Origin: Micromonospora yasonensis
GTDB lineage: Bacteria > Actinomycetota > Actinomycetes > Mycobacteriales > Micromonosporaceae
Assembly (NCBI RefSeq): GCF_026013475.1
Contig: NZ_JAPDPH010000046.1
Location: 1-39,940 of the forward strand
Direction: 5' to 3'
Length of the DNA: 39,940 bases
Below the pieces are notes generated by a model, which was not told the DNA's origin, made no database searches, and saw nothing but the letters and a program-made list of their open reading frames with translations. Below are positions 1 through 7,951 of this stretch, piece after piece. The first letter of the stretch is position 1; each line of letters begins with the position of its first letter. The translations under genes were made by a program, and so were the position numbers.

Positions 1-685
1 AGCCGGTGTAGAGCGGGGCCCACTCGGCGTCCTTCATCGGGTACGGCTTCTCCGGCGCCGCCCACACCCCGACGAACTCGGCGTCGTGCGCGGTGCGGCA
101 GTCGACCGGAGTGAGCGTCCGGGCCCGGGCGTCCCCGCCGATACGCTGGCAGCCCAGCCGCAGCGGGGACGGCCCCTTGAGCGCGTCCCGCAGGCTGCCC
201 GTCCGGGTCACCACCCGCGCCGCCGCCTCGACAGTGGTCAACTCGGTCAGGTCGCACCGGTACCAGCGGGAGCCGGCCGCCCAGCCGGGCCCGGTGGGCA
301 GCGCCACGGCCAGCCGGAGCCGGCCGGCGCGCCAGTTGTCGCCGACGTATCCGCTGGCCCGGCTGTCGCAGTCGGCGAACGCGCTACGCAGCTCGGCCGA
401 GCCGAGGGCCGGCGGCGCCGCCCGGGCCACGGGGAAGGTGCCGACGTGCACCGTCTCCACCCGGTGCGGCAGGTCGCAGCCCACCGGCTCGTACCCGGCC
501 AGGCTGAGGGTGGGGGTGAAGTCGGCGACCTGGCAGACCCCGGCCGCCGGGGTGAACGCGCCGGCCGGGGGCAGCGCGTGCCAGTCGTCGGTGAGATCCC
601 CGTCCAGCCCGTTCGTCGCGGCGCAGCCGGTCAGCACGGCCCCCGCGACCAACGCGGCGACCAGGCTCGTCATCGCACGGCGCAT
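1..685 (-). CDS. Septum-formation-family lipoprotein, partial at window edge
   Basis: The frame stays open from an ATG at 685 to the left edge, so the C-terminus is missing. The N-terminus has two early arginines, a short hydrophobic stretch and the lipobox LTGC (Cys about residue 21), indicating export and lipid anchoring. Two cysteine-containing modules follow; the first reads GCDLPHRVETV and the second VDCRTAHDAEFVG. This is the V-x-C-x-x-x-H-x-x-E pattern I associate with the actinobacterial septum formation (Septum_form) family, often found as small lipoproteins of unknown biochemical role. A GGGGAGG Shine-Dalgarno lies 5 bases before the ATG, supporting this start over the ATG four codons in. 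The next gene upstream in the same direction is panD, about 180 bases away. The family call is from memory of the motif; function is unknown. Confidence 0.7.
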   Translation of the reverse strand, partial: MRRAMTSLVAALVAGAVLTGCAATNGLDGDLTDDWHALPPAGAFTPAAGVCQVADFTPTLSLAGYEPVGCDLPHRVETVHVGTFPVARAAPPALGSAELRSAFADCDSRASGYVGDNWRAGRLRLAVALPTGPGWAAGSRWYRCDLTELTTVEAAARVVTRTGSLRDALKGPSPLRLGCQRIGGDARARTLTPVDCRTAHDAEFVGVWAAPEKPYPMKDAEWAPLYTG

Positions 686-782
686 CGCGGCCTCCCCAGC
701 CCACGACCGTCGGTAGCCGACGGTCCGCCCAGGGTAGCCAAAACCCCCTCCCCGTAACAGACCGCCGTCCGGGCCCCGCCGC

Positions 783-853
783 GCGATCTTGCACTCGTGG
801 TGGCCCCATTCAGGACATACCGCCCGAAAGGTCAACCCGGAGCGCAAGATCGC
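783..853. repeat. Inverted repeat between panD and the lipoprotein gene
   Basis: The arms at 783-796 and 840-853 are complementary over 14 bp with one A/C position; on the minus-strand transcript that position is a G-U pair. The core is GCGATCTTGC and its complement, and the loop is 43 bases. It lies just downstream of the panD stop, so it could end that transcript, but there is no U-tract. I have the impression that GCAAGATCGC-type arms recur between genes in Micromonospora; this is recollection only. Confidence 0.6.
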
Positions 854-865
854 CGCAGGGGCGGG

Positions 866-1294
866 TCAGGGGAGGGCGGCGGCGAGGGGGTTCGGGACCG
901 GGTCGCCGGCGGTGCCGGGGGCGGCGGTGGTGGGATCGGCGGTGAGGTCGACGACCTTGTTGTCGGCGTCGACGTGGACCACACGGGGCTGGTACGTGCG
1001 GGCCTCGGCGTCGTCCATCTGCCCGTACGAGATGAGGATGACCAGGTCACCGGGGTGCACCAGGTGCGCGGCGGCGCCGTTGATGCCGATCACGCCGCTG
1101 CCCCGCCGCCCCGGGATCACGTACGTCTCCAGCCGGGCCCCGTTGGTGATGTCCACGATCGCCACCTGCTCGCCGGGGAGCAGGTCGGCCGCGTCGAGCA
1201 GGTCCTCGTCCACGGTCACCGAGCCGACGTAGTGCAGGTCGGCCTGGGTCACCGTGGCCCGGTGGATCTTCGACTTGAGCATGGTCCGCAACAT
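866..1294 (-). CDS. panD: Aspartate 1-decarboxylase precursor
   Basis: PanD converts L-aspartate to beta-alanine for pantothenate synthesis in the cytoplasm. The 142-residue product begins [20 protein letters not shown] and has the self-processing site Gly24-Ser25 in [10 protein letters not shown]; cleavage there creates the pyruvoyl cofactor on the new Ser25. The conserved segments [17 protein letters not shown] and [11 protein letters not shown] follow. Length is normal for the family, with an Ala/Pro/Thr-rich tail of about 20 residues that is probably unstructured. It lies 33 bases downstream of panC in the same direction, so the two dedicated pantothenate enzymes are likely co-transcribed: PanC condenses the beta-alanine made here with pantoate. 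Confidence 0.96.
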   Translation of the reverse strand: MLRTMLKSKIHRATVTQADLHYVGSVTVDEDLLDAADLLPGEQVAIVDITNGARLETYVIPGRRGSGVIGINGAAAHLVHPGDLVILISYGQMDDAEARTYQPRVVHVDADNKVVDLTADPTTAAPGTAGDPVPNPLAAALP

Positions 1295-1327
1295 CGGGGT
1301 GCCTCTCAGCGGGGTGGTGATGGCAGG

Positions 1328-2176
1328 TCAGGAACGTGGAGCGAGCTGGATCGGCGCGTTGTCGATCAGGCGGGTTGCGCCGACCCAGGCCGCGATCAGC
1401 AACCGGGCCGGGCCGGCGACCGGACCCGGCTCCAGGTCGGCGTCGGTGAGCACCAGGTAGTCGAGGCGGGCACCGGGCGTACCGGACTCGAAGCCACGGT
1501 GGGCGGCGGCCAGCACCGCGCCCGCGTCCGCGCCCTGCTCGGCGGCCTCGGCCCCGGCCCGTAGCGCGGCGGACAGGCTCAGCGCCGTCCGCCGCTCCTC
1601 GGTCGACAGGTAGCGGTTGCGCGAGGACAGGGCCAGGCCGTCCGGCTCGCGTACCGTCGGCACGCCGACGATCTCCACCGGCACGTCCAGGTCGCGGGCC
1701 ATCCGCCGGACCAGGGTCAGCTGCTGGTAGTCCTTCTCGCCGAAGAACGCCAGGTCGGGACGGGTGAGCTGAAGCAGCTTCAGGACCACGGTGAGCACCC
1801 CGTGGAAGAAGCCGGGGCGGCTCAGCCCCTCCAGGTCCTCGCCCAGCGGGCCCGGGTTCACCCGGACCGTGGGCTGGCCGTCCGGGTACATGTCGGCCAC
1901 CGCCGGGGCGAAGACCACGTCCGCGCCGGCCCGCCGGCAGATCTCCAGATCGGCGTCGAGGGTGCGCGGGTACCGGTCGAAGTCCTCGTTCGGGCCGAAC
2001 TGGAGCGGGTTCACGAAGATGGTGACGATCACGTGATCGGCCTGCTCCCGGGCGGCCCGCAGCAGCGTCTCGTGCCCGGAGTGCAGCGCGCCCATGGTCA
2101 TCACCACGCCGACCCGGCCGGCCAGGCCGTCCCGCGCCGCCGCCAGCTCCTTGCGCGTGTGCACCAGCTCGGTCAT
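1328..2176 (-). CDS. panC: Pantothenate synthetase (pantoate-beta-alanine ligase)
   Basis: PanC joins pantoate and beta-alanine with ATP through a pantoyl-adenylate. The 282-residue product has the nucleotidyltransferase signature [10 protein letters not shown] (residues about 27-36), the dimer/substrate segment [23 protein letters not shown] and the KMSKS-equivalent loop [16 protein letters not shown]. Length is typical. The ATG overlaps the stop of the upstream DUF2520 gene (TGATG, sharing one base), so translation is probably coupled. The order DUF2520-panC-panD on one strand is common in actinobacteria. The last about 20 residues are less conserved. Confidence 0.96.
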   Translation of the reverse strand: MTELVHTRKELAAARDGLAGRVGVVMTMGALHSGHETLLRAAREQADHVIVTIFVNPLQFGPNEDFDRYPRTLDADLEICRRAGADVVFAPAVADMYPDGQPTVRVNPGPLGEDLEGLSRPGFFHGVLTVVLKLLQLTRPDLAFFGEKDYQQLTLVRRMARDLDVPVEIVGVPTVREPDGLALSSRNRYLSTEERRTALSLSAALRAGAEAAEQGADAGAVLAAAHRGFESGTPGARLDYLVLTDADLEPGPVAGPARLLIAAWVGATRLIDNAPIQLAPRS

Positions 2177-3123
2177 CAGGCTGCCACCTCGATCCCGCTC
2201 AGCACGTCCAGCAGCGGCTCCGCGTCCGCCGGGCGCAGTCGACCGGCCGCGATCGCCCGGTCCGCCGTCCGTCGTGCCAACGCCAGGTAGGGGGTCACGG
2301 ATTCCGGGGCGGTCGCCGCCAGCCGCTCCAGGTGCCGGCGTACGGTGCCGGCGTCGCCCCGGGAGACCGGGCCGGTGAGCGCGTCGTCACCCAGCCGCAG
2401 GGCGTTCTCCAGGGCGGCCCGCAGCAGTGGGGCGAGCACCTTCTCCGGCCGGTCCACCCCGGCGTCGCGCAGCCGGTCGGCCGCCTCGTTGACCAGGGTC
2501 ACCAGGTGGTTCGCGCCGTGCGCCAGGGCCGCGTGGTAGAGCGGCCGGTCACCCTCGGCCACCCACTCGGGCACGCCACCCAGGTCGGCGACCAGCCGGG
2601 CGGCGAACGGGCGCAGCCCGGCCGGGGCGGTCACCCCGTACGAGATGCCGGCGAGGCGGGTCAGGTCGTCCGGCGTACCGGTGAAGGTCATCGCCGGGTG
2701 CAGCGCGAGCGGCCGGGCGCCGACGGCGGCGGCCGGGGCGAGGACGCCCAGCCCGTGCGCGCCGGAGGTGTGCGCGACGACCTGGCCGGGGCGCAGCGCG
2801 CCGGCCTCGGCCAGCCCGGCGACCACGCCGGCGAGGGCGTCGTCGGGGACCGCCACGATCAGCAGGTCGGTGGCGGCGCGGGCCACGGCGGTCGCGGAGC
2901 GGTTCGGGGTCTGCGGCAGCAGCAGCGCCAGCCGGGCCTTCGCGGCCCCGGAGCGGCCGGAGACGGCGACCACCCGGTGGCCGGCGGCGGCGAGGGCCGC
3001 GCCGAGCACGGCACCGACCCGGCCGGCGCCGAGCACGCCGACGGTGAGGGTACGCGGGAAGACGGGCGGGGCGTCGGCGGGCTCGTGCGGGGCGGCCGGA
3101 CGCGAACGCAGCGGTGCGCTCAT
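2176..3123 (-). CDS. Rossmann-like and DUF2520 domain protein
   Basis: The 315-residue product has an N-terminal NAD(P)-binding Rossmann fold with glycine motif [20 protein letters not shown], then a helical C-terminal DUF2520 domain. This resembles the F420-dependent NADP reductase/6-phosphogluconate-dehydrogenase-like layout. The start is set at ATG 3123 (MSAPLRS); the frame stays open further upstream, but that sequence is the divergent promoter region and looks non-coding. It overlaps panC by one base (TGATG). Linkage to panC raises the possibility of ketopantoate reductase-like activity, since PanE has a related fold. DUF2520 members are not proven to do this, so the reaction is unassigned. 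Confidence 0.88.
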   Translation of the reverse strand: MSAPLRSRPAAPHEPADAPPVFPRTLTVGVLGAGRVGAVLGAALAAAGHRVVAVSGRSGAAKARLALLLPQTPNRSATAVARAATDLLIVAVPDDALAGVVAGLAEAGALRPGQVVAHTSGAHGLGVLAPAAAVGARPLALHPAMTFTGTPDDLTRLAGISYGVTAPAGLRPFAARLVADLGGVPEWVAEGDRPLYHAALAHGANHLVTLVNEAADRLRDAGVDRPEKVLAPLLRAALENALRLGDDALTGPVSRGDAGTVRRHLERLAATAPESVTPYLALARRTADRAIAAGRLRPADAEPLLDVLSGIEVAA

Positions 3124-3294
3124 GGCAATCGATCCAGTCCTCGAAGGGGGTACCGGTCGATCGCAAGTATGCGCCGGGGTTACCGAGCCGAAACAAGCAT
3201 GTGTGAAAACCTTCACCGGCCGTCGCAAAGTGGTTTCAACGGCCGATCCGGGTGTCGGTCCCGGCGGCCGTTTCGGGGCCCGTACCGTCGTCGG
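3124..3294. promoter_or_regulatory. Divergent promoter region, DUF2520/panCD and midA
   Basis: This 171-base gap separates the start codons of the minus-strand pantothenate operon and the plus-strand methyltransferase. It is visibly richer in A/T than its flanks. On the minus strand a -10-like CATACT (3171-3166) has only weak -35 candidates (GTTTCG at 17 bases, TTGTTT at 19). An imperfect inverted repeat, TGAAAACC at 3204-3211 against GGTTTCA at 3232-3238, lies in the middle and could be an operator. All assignments are tentative. Confidence 0.3.
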
Positions 3295-4476
3295 GTGACC
3301 TCCAGCGAGCGGCTGCCCTGGCGGGTGGCGATGGACCGGGCGCTCTACGGTCCGGACGGCTTCTTCGTCTCGGGCGCGGGACCGGCCGCCCACTTCCGCA
3401 CCAGCGTGCACGCCTCCCCGGTCTTCTCTTCCTGCCTCCTGCGCCTCCTGGCCTCCATCGACCGTGCGCTCGGTCATCCCCCGCGCCTCGACGTGGTGGA
3501 CGTGGGTGCGGGGCGGGGTGAGCTGCTCCAGGCGCTGCTCGCGGGGGTTTCCGGGGAGCCCGCCCGCTCCGGGCGGTCAGGCTTGATCCCTCTGCGGGCG
3601 GGCTCCCCGGAAATCCTGCCCACCACGGCCGCCGCCGGGCAGTCGCCCTCGAACCTTGCCTCCACTGGTCCCTCGCCCGCCGCGCCGGTTCCGCTGGCCC
3701 ATCGGGTACGTCTCACCGCCGTCGAGAAGGCACCCCGGCCTGACGACCTGCCGGCGGAGATCGAGTGGCGAGACGAGATCCCACCGGGCATCACGGGGCT
3801 GCTCGCGGCCACCGAGTGGCTGGACAACGTACCGCTGGACCTGGCGGTGCAGGCCGAGGACGGCTGGCGCTATCTGCTGGTGGACCCCGCAACGGGCGAG
3901 GAGTCGACTGGCGACCCGGTCAACGCCGAGGATGCCGACTGGCTGGACCGCTGGTGGCCCACCTGCGCGAGCGACGTGACCAGCCCGGCCACCGCTGGGT
4001 TCCGGGCGGAACCCCCCACGGGCGCAAGGGCCGAGGTCGGCCGGACCCGCGACAATGCCTGGGCCCATGCCATCGAAAAGATCGACAGAGGCTGCGCCTT
4101 GGCGGTGGACTACGGGCATCTGCGGGACGGGCGGCCGGTGGGCGGGACGTTGACCGGGTACCGGGGTGGGCGGCAGGTGGCGGCGGTGCCGGACGGGTCC
4201 TGCGATGTCACCGCGCACGTCGCCATGGACTCGGTCGCCTCCGCCGGTGAGCGGATCGCCCGGTGTGCGTACACCCTGGTCTCGCAGCGGGAGGGGCTGC
4301 GGGCGCTCGGGGCCGACGGCGGCCGACCGCCGCTGAGCCTGGCCTCCCGGGACCCCGCCGGGTACGTCCGGGCGCTCGCCGCCGCCTCGACGGTGGCCGA
4401 ACTGGCCGACCCGGCCGGCCTCGGCGGACACTGGTGGCTGTTGCAACCGGTCGGCGTGGCCGTCGACCTGGGATAG
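3295..4476 (+). CDS. MidA/NDUFAF7-family SAM-dependent methyltransferase
   Basis: The 393-residue product belongs to COG1565 (MidA/NDUFAF7, a protein arginine methyltransferase in mitochondria). Visible landmarks are the N-terminal ALYGPDGFF, SAM motif I VVDVGAGRGELLQALL (about residues 63-78), ATEWLDNVPLDL, ALAVDYGHLRDG, and GGTLTGYRGG with the family-typical DVTAHVAMD. The GTG at 3295 is chosen because the family N-terminus begins shortly after it. Two stretches look inserted relative to the family: about residues 85-125, just after motif I, and about 225-247. Each contains a DNA hairpin (3548-3613 and 3997-4014), and the first uses codons rare in the neighbours (TCA, TTG, CCT, CTT, ACT, GGT). 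The frame is intact, so the enzyme may still work. A stand-alone NuoD-like gene lies 3.5 kb downstream on the same strand. Confidence 0.88.
   Translation: MTSSERLPWRVAMDRALYGPDGFFVSGAGPAAHFRTSVHASPVFSSCLLRLLASIDRALGHPPRLDVVDVGAGRGELLQALLAGVSGEPARSGRSGLIPLRAGSPEILPTTAAAGQSPSNLASTGPSPAAPVPLAHRVRLTAVEKAPRPDDLPAEIEWRDEIPPGITGLLAATEWLDNVPLDLAVQAEDGWRYLLVDPATGEESTGDPVNAEDADWLDRWWPTCASDVTSPATAGFRAEPPTGARAEVGRTRDNAWAHAIEKIDRGCALAVDYGHLRDGRPVGGTLTGYRGGRQVAAVPDGSCDVTAHVAMDSVASAGERIARCAYTLVSQREGLRALGADGGRPPLSLASRDPAGYVRALAAASTVAELADPAGLGGHWWLLQPVGVAVDLG
3548..3613. repeat. Perfect 20-bp inverted repeat inside the midA-like gene
   Basis: Arms 3548-3567 and 3594-3613 are exact reverse complements over 20 bp with a 26-base loop. 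The element lies in an apparent in-frame insertion after SAM motif I. The flanking and loop codons differ from the rest of the gene, as expected if a mobile palindromic element entered the frame. Outward, the pairing continues only with wobble and mismatched positions. Confidence 0.9.
3997..4014. repeat. Second, shorter hairpin inside the midA-like gene
   Basis: GGGTTCC (3997-4003) and GGAACCC (4008-4014) form a perfect 7-bp stem with a GGGC loop. It falls in a Pro/Thr/Ala-rich stretch between RWWPTCASD and EVGRTRDNAW that looks inserted relative to the family. Confidence 0.7.
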
Positions 4477-4493
4477 CACGAGCTGGTAGTGCC

Positions 4494-4519
4494 CGATCGG
4501 CGGAATGATCCGCCGATCG
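4494..4519. terminator. Hairpin terminator after the midA-like gene
   Basis: An 11-bp perfect stem (4494-4504 with 4509-4519) and an ATGA loop start 18 bases after the methyltransferase stop. It lies between two convergent genes, so it could serve both directions. There is no U-tract on either side, as is usual for high-GC actinobacterial terminators. Confidence 0.7.
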
Positions 4520-4610
4520 CGCGCTCACCGGGTGTCCGGAAGCTGGCGACCCAACTCGTCACGACTCCGTAGCGCGCTGATCGCGGCTACTCCGCGTGCA
4601 ATTTCGGCCG

Positions 4611-6407
4611 TCAGGTCGGCGCGGATTGGAGGGTGTCCGCGACCGGGCGCCGGGCGGCGGCCGTGGCGGGGAGGGCGGTGAGCGCGGCGATGGCGAGCAG
4701 GACTCCCAGCCCGGCGACTAACAGCCAGGAATCGGGTGGGTAACGGACCTCGCCGAGGCCGACGGCCAGGTACAGTCCGATGCCGGCCGGGATCCCGGCG
4801 AGGACGCCGGGTACCGCGGGAAGCAGCTGCGCGACCGACAGACCCGCGGCGGCCTGCCCTGGCGTGGCGCCGAGTGTGCGGGCGACGGCCAGGGGTTGCC
4901 GGGCGTCGAGGACCGCGGTCCAGGTGCTCACGATGGCGTTGATGAGCGCGAGGACACACAGCACGACGATGACGAGGAGCAGGGCCTGGTTGGTCCGCGC
5001 GTTCCGCGGGCTGGGCAGCTCCACGTCGCCGAGCGTGACCTGCTGGTCCTGCGCCTGGGACATGAGCACGGCGACGAGCGCGGTCATGGTGACCAGGGTG
5101 TTCACCATGACTAGCCGGGCGCGGCGTGGCCGGCGGGCGTTGATGCGTACTCCGATCAGCAGGGCGGTGGGTAGCCGACGGGACAGCCAGACGCGCCACC
5201 GGCGGCGTCGGGGCGGCGTGGCGGCGTCGGCCAGCGCGTGGACGGTGTCGGTGGTGGCGGCGCGCACCACGGGTGCCAGGGTCGCCGCGGCGGCGATGGC
5301 GAGGGCGAGGGCGGTGGCCGCGGCCACGGTGCGTAGCGCGGGCGGGTCGACGCCGACGGCGCCGAGGAGTCCGGCACCGGGGTTGGTCAGCTGGGGTGCG
5401 GCGAGCCAGCCGGCGGCCAGGCCGGTGCCGGCGGCGGCGAGCCCGATCACGAGGTATTCGGCGAGGTGGACTGCGGCGACCATGGCCGGTCCGGCACCGA
5501 CGGCCTTGAGTAGCCCTACCCGGCGGCGCTGGTCGACGACGCGGCCGGCGACGATGCTGGCGACGCTGGCCACCGCGAGGGCGGTGAGCAGCCAGCTGCC
5601 GATGAGCAGGGCCTCGCGTGCGAATTTCACCAGCCTGCCGTCCATCTCGGCGATTTCTTTCCAGCTGGTGTACTCGATCCCGCCTTCGCTCCTGTGCATG
5701 AACGAGGTGCTGGCCCGCGGGTCCGCGTATCTCAGGTTCAGGGTGTACGACAGCGGCCGTGCGCCGGCCAGCGCGCCGATCTGGCTACGGTCGACCCACA
5801 CCAGGCCGGCGAGTTCGGTCAGGGGGCTGCCCGCATCAGCGCGCCAGTCGGCGTTCGGGTACACGGCCCGGGCGGCGGTGACCGCGGTCCCGACCACCCG
5901 CAGCGGGTGGCCGTTGATGCTGACCGTGTCGCCGATGTGCACGCCGAGGGCGCTGGCGAAGGTGGGCTCGATGACCACGCCGCCGGGGCGCAGCCAGGTG
6001 CCGGCGGTCACCGCGGGCCGGTCGAGCGCCGCCGGGGAATTGTCCCGGCCCTCGACGACCGCGGGCACGGTCTTGCCGTGTGCGGCCAGCATCAGATAAC
6101 CGATCGGGTACGGTCCGCTGTGTGCGGTGACACCGGGCGCGGTGGCCAGCGGCGCGAGGGCGGCCAGAGCCTCGGGGCCCGTCGCTCCCGGCATCGCCAC
6201 CACGTCCGGGCCCGCGGTCGCGGCCCGGGTCCGCTCGTACGGTTGGGCGAGAGCCCCGTCCAGGGCGAAGCCGAGGGTCAGCGTGCCGGTCGCGGCGCTG
6301 ATCGCGAGCAGCAGCAGTACGGTCTCGGTGCGCCGCCGGCGCAGGTCCCGCACCAGCAGCCGACACACCAGCAACAGACGCCCGGCCACCTCAGCGCCAC
6401 CCGCCAT
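4611..6407 (-). CDS. FtsX/MacB-like ABC transporter permease
   Basis: The roughly 598-residue membrane protein is the permease of an ABC exporter encoded with the upstream ATPase. After a basic start it has a membrane segment (LLLLAISAATGTLTLGFAL), a large extracytoplasmic domain of about 200 residues, then three membrane segments of the first FtsX domain (LLTALAVASVASIVAG onward). An Arg-rich cytoplasmic linker (about PPRRRRWRVWLSRR) leads to a second set of four membrane helices. That is the duplicated layout of MacB/LolC-type permeases. ATG 6407 overlaps the end of the ATPase gene by 17 bases. A GTG at 6389, 1 base past the ATPase stop, is an equal alternative; neither has a clear Shine-Dalgarno. 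The substrate is unknown; such pairs often export antimicrobial peptides or lipids. PadR control suggests an inducible resistance exporter. Confidence 0.85.
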   Translation of the reverse strand: MAGGAEVAGRLLLVCRLLVRDLRRRRTETVLLLLAISAATGTLTLGFALDGALAQPYERTRAATAGPDVVAMPGATGPEALAALAPLATAPGVTAHSGPYPIGYLMLAAHGKTVPAVVEGRDNSPAALDRPAVTAGTWLRPGGVVIEPTFASALGVHIGDTVSINGHPLRVVGTAVTAARAVYPNADWRADAGSPLTELAGLVWVDRSQIGALAGARPLSYTLNLRYADPRASTSFMHRSEGGIEYTSWKEIAEMDGRLVKFAREALLIGSWLLTALAVASVASIVAGRVVDQRRRVGLLKAVGAGPAMVAAVHLAEYLVIGLAAAGTGLAAGWLAAPQLTNPGAGLLGAVGVDPPALRTVAAATALALAIAAAATLAPVVRAATTDTVHALADAATPPRRRRWRVWLSRRLPTALLIGVRINARRPRRARLVMVNTLVTMTALVAVLMSQAQDQQVTLGDVELPSPRNARTNQALLLVIVVLCVLALINAIVSTWTAVLDARQPLAVARTLGATPGQAAAGLSVAQLLPAVPGVLAGIPAGIGLYLAVGLGEVRYPPDSWLLVAGLGVLLAIAALTALPATAAARRPVADTLQSAPT

Positions 6408-7125
6408 AGACCGTGCCCGCGCCGTCGGCGATACCGGCGAACCGGCTGTCGTCGGCGAACGACCCGTCACGCATGGAGATCACGCGGTCGGCGACCGCGG
6501 CGATGCGCGCATCGTGGGTGACCACCACCAGCGTCTGCCCCGCGAGGCGCAGTTCCTCGAACAGCCGCAGCACCTCCAGGGTGGCCGCGCTGTCCAGGTT
6601 CCCGGTGGGCTCGTCGGCCAGCACGACCCGCGGCTCGTTGCTCAACGCGCGAGCGATGGCGACGCGTTGGCGCTGGCCGCCGGACATCGCCGAGGGCAGG
6701 TGCGTGGCGCGGTCGGCTAGCTCGACCCGGTCCAGCAGGTCCAGGGCGCGCCGGCGGGCCCGGCGGGGCGGCTGACCGGCCAGCAGCGCGGCCAGCTCGA
6801 CATTCTCCACCGCAGTGAGTTCGTCCATGAGATGGAACGACTGGAAGACGAAACCGACGTGGTCGCGCCGCAGCCGAGCCAGGGCGCGCTCGCTCATGAC
6901 GTCGATCCGATGGTCGGCCAGCCAGATCTCGCCGTCGGTGGGGCGTTGCAGCCCGCCGAGCAGGTGCAACAGGGTCGACTTCCCGCAGCCGCTGGGGCCC
7001 ATGATCGCCAGCGTCTGCCCGGCGGGCACGTCCAAATCGACCTCGTCGACCGCGCGGACCAGCGCACTTCCCCGGCCGTACCACCTGGTCACCCCGCGCG
7101 CCCGCAGCAGCGCCGATCCGCTCAC
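6391..7125 (-). CDS. ABC transporter ATP-binding protein, MacB/LolD-like
   Basis: The roughly 244-residue cytoplasmic ATPase powers the FtsX-like permease next to it. Motifs in order: Walker A GPSGCGKST, Q-loop FVFQSFHLMDELTAVENV, signature MSGGQRQRVAIARAL, Walker B VVLADEPTGNLDS and H-loop VVVTHDAR. The ADEPTGNLDS form is typical of the LolD/MacB group. The start is a GTG at 7125; the frame continues upstream into the PadR gene without a better codon. Its GTG overlaps the stop of a 16-residue micro-ORF (GTGA) that itself overlaps the PadR stop, so the three are probably translated as a chain. Confidence 0.9.
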   Translation of the reverse strand: MSGSALLRARGVTRWYGRGSALVRAVDEVDLDVPAGQTLAIMGPSGCGKSTLLHLLGGLQRPTDGEIWLADHRIDVMSERALARLRRDHVGFVFQSFHLMDELTAVENVELAALLAGQPPRRARRRALDLLDRVELADRATHLPSAMSGGQRQRVAIARALSNEPRVVLADEPTGNLDSAATLEVLRLFEELRLAGQTLVVVTHDARIAAVADRVISMRDGSFADDSRFAGIADGAGTVYGGWR

Positions 7126-7172
7126 GCGGCACCACCAGGCATGCCCTCGCGGCCCTCGCTCAGCTCGGTCAT
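7122..7172 (-). CDS. Possible 16-residue bridging micro-ORF between padR and the ABC ATPase
   Basis: ATG 7172 overlaps the PadR stop (ATGA), and its TGA overlaps the GTG of the ATPase (GTGA). The peptide would be MTELSEGREGMPGGAA. It fills the gap exactly with 4-base overlaps on both sides, the geometry used for translational coupling. There is no good Shine-Dalgarno (only AAAGGC) and no homology argument, so it could be chance. Confidence 0.25.
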   Translation of the reverse strand: MTELSEGREGMPGGAA

Positions 7173-7708
7173 GCCTTTGCCATCCGTCCGGTCGGGTCAC
7201 GATCGGTCCACATGCGCTCGCACGCCTCCAGCCATTCCAGGTCGGCCCGCAACCGCAACACGACCCCCTCCAACAACAACCCGACGACCGGGTCCGTCGA
7301 CCGCTCCAACGCGGCCCGCTGGGCATCCCGCAACCGGCGCAGCACCTCACGCCGCTGCGCATCGACCAGCGCCACCGGATCTGCCAGCCGGGCAGCAGCA
7401 GCGGCCACCAGCTTGAGATGGAATTCGCTGAGGTCCGGCTTCGGCCAGCTCACCTCGGCGAGCCACGCGGCGACCCGCTGCTGCCCCGCCGAAGTCAGCG
7501 CGTAAACCCGCCGGTCGGGCCGGTCCGGCAGACCCTCGGCCCGCTCCGACGTCACCAGCCCCGCCTTCGCCAGCCGGGTCAGCGTCACGTAGATCTGCCC
7601 GGCGTTCATCGCCTCGCCGAGCGGGCCGAGCGCGCCACGCATCCGGCTACGCAGCTCGTACCCGTACGCCGGCTCCTTCGCCAGCATGGCCAGCACCACG
7701 TCCTGCAC
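7169..7708 (-). CDS. PadR-family transcriptional regulator
   Basis: The 179-residue DNA-binding protein has a PadR winged helix in the first 80 residues: VVLAMLAKEPAYGYELRSRM, then GQIYVTLTRLAKAGLV and the wing RRVYALTSAG. A helical C-terminal dimerisation region follows. The start is fixed at GTG 7708 by GGAGG at 7722-7718, 9 bases upstream; longer versions would read through the promoter. A near-consensus promoter lies about 20 bases further up. It is the first gene of the PadR-ATPase-permease operon, and PadR proteins commonly repress their own operon and release it when a toxic ligand binds. Ligand unknown. Confidence 0.88.
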   Translation of the reverse strand: MQDVVLAMLAKEPAYGYELRSRMRGALGPLGEAMNAGQIYVTLTRLAKAGLVTSERAEGLPDRPDRRVYALTSAGQQRVAAWLAEVSWPKPDLSEFHLKLVAAAAARLADPVALVDAQRREVLRRLRDAQRAALERSTDPVVGLLLEGVVLRLRADLEWLEACERMWTDRDPTGRMAKA

Positions 7709-7735
7709 CCAGGAACACCTCCGTCGGGCTGATAT

Positions 7736-7764
7736 TAGATAACCGCTAGCCATAACCTTGTCAA
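7736..7764 (-). promoter_or_regulatory. Vegetative-type promoter of the padR-ABC operon
   Basis: On the minus strand a consensus -35 TTGACA (7764-7759) is followed, after exactly 17 bases, by -10 TATCTA (7741-7736). Expected transcription start is near 7729, leaving a leader of about 20 bases before GTG 7708. The spacer holds a direct repeat of GGTTAT flanking the palindrome GCTAGC, a plausible PadR operator position. This is the clearest promoter in the window. Confidence 0.8.
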
Positions 7765-7835
7765 GTCGCAGAACACGGGCCACCCCGGGTCAGCGACGGC
7801 GACGAGGCCGAGTAAGAGACCGTCGGGTACCGCCC

Positions 7836-7849
7836 AGGATCACGATCCT
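7836..7849. promoter_or_regulatory. Palindrome in the padR-nuoD intergenic region
   Basis: AGGATC and GATCCT flank a two-base centre, with CCGTCG (7820-7825) and CGACGG (7850-7855) as outer, unevenly spaced arms. It lies about 100 bases before the nuoD-like start and could be a regulator site or a small hairpin. No matching regulator is identified. Confidence 0.3.
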
Positions 7850-7951
7850 CGACGGACGGGGTGCGGTTTTCCCGGCGTGTCGAGTCGCTGCCCTGCCGAC
7901 GATCACGGTTGGACTGCCGGCTTGATCGGCGCACGTGGCACGATGACGGGC

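Noticed and set aside
4525..4620. Minus-strand stretch reading DLTAEIARGVAAISALRSRD before a stop, with unusual codons
   Set aside because: It looks protein-like and could be a gene remnant beyond the ABC permease, but there is no start, no family and only about 30 codons; not enough to annotate.
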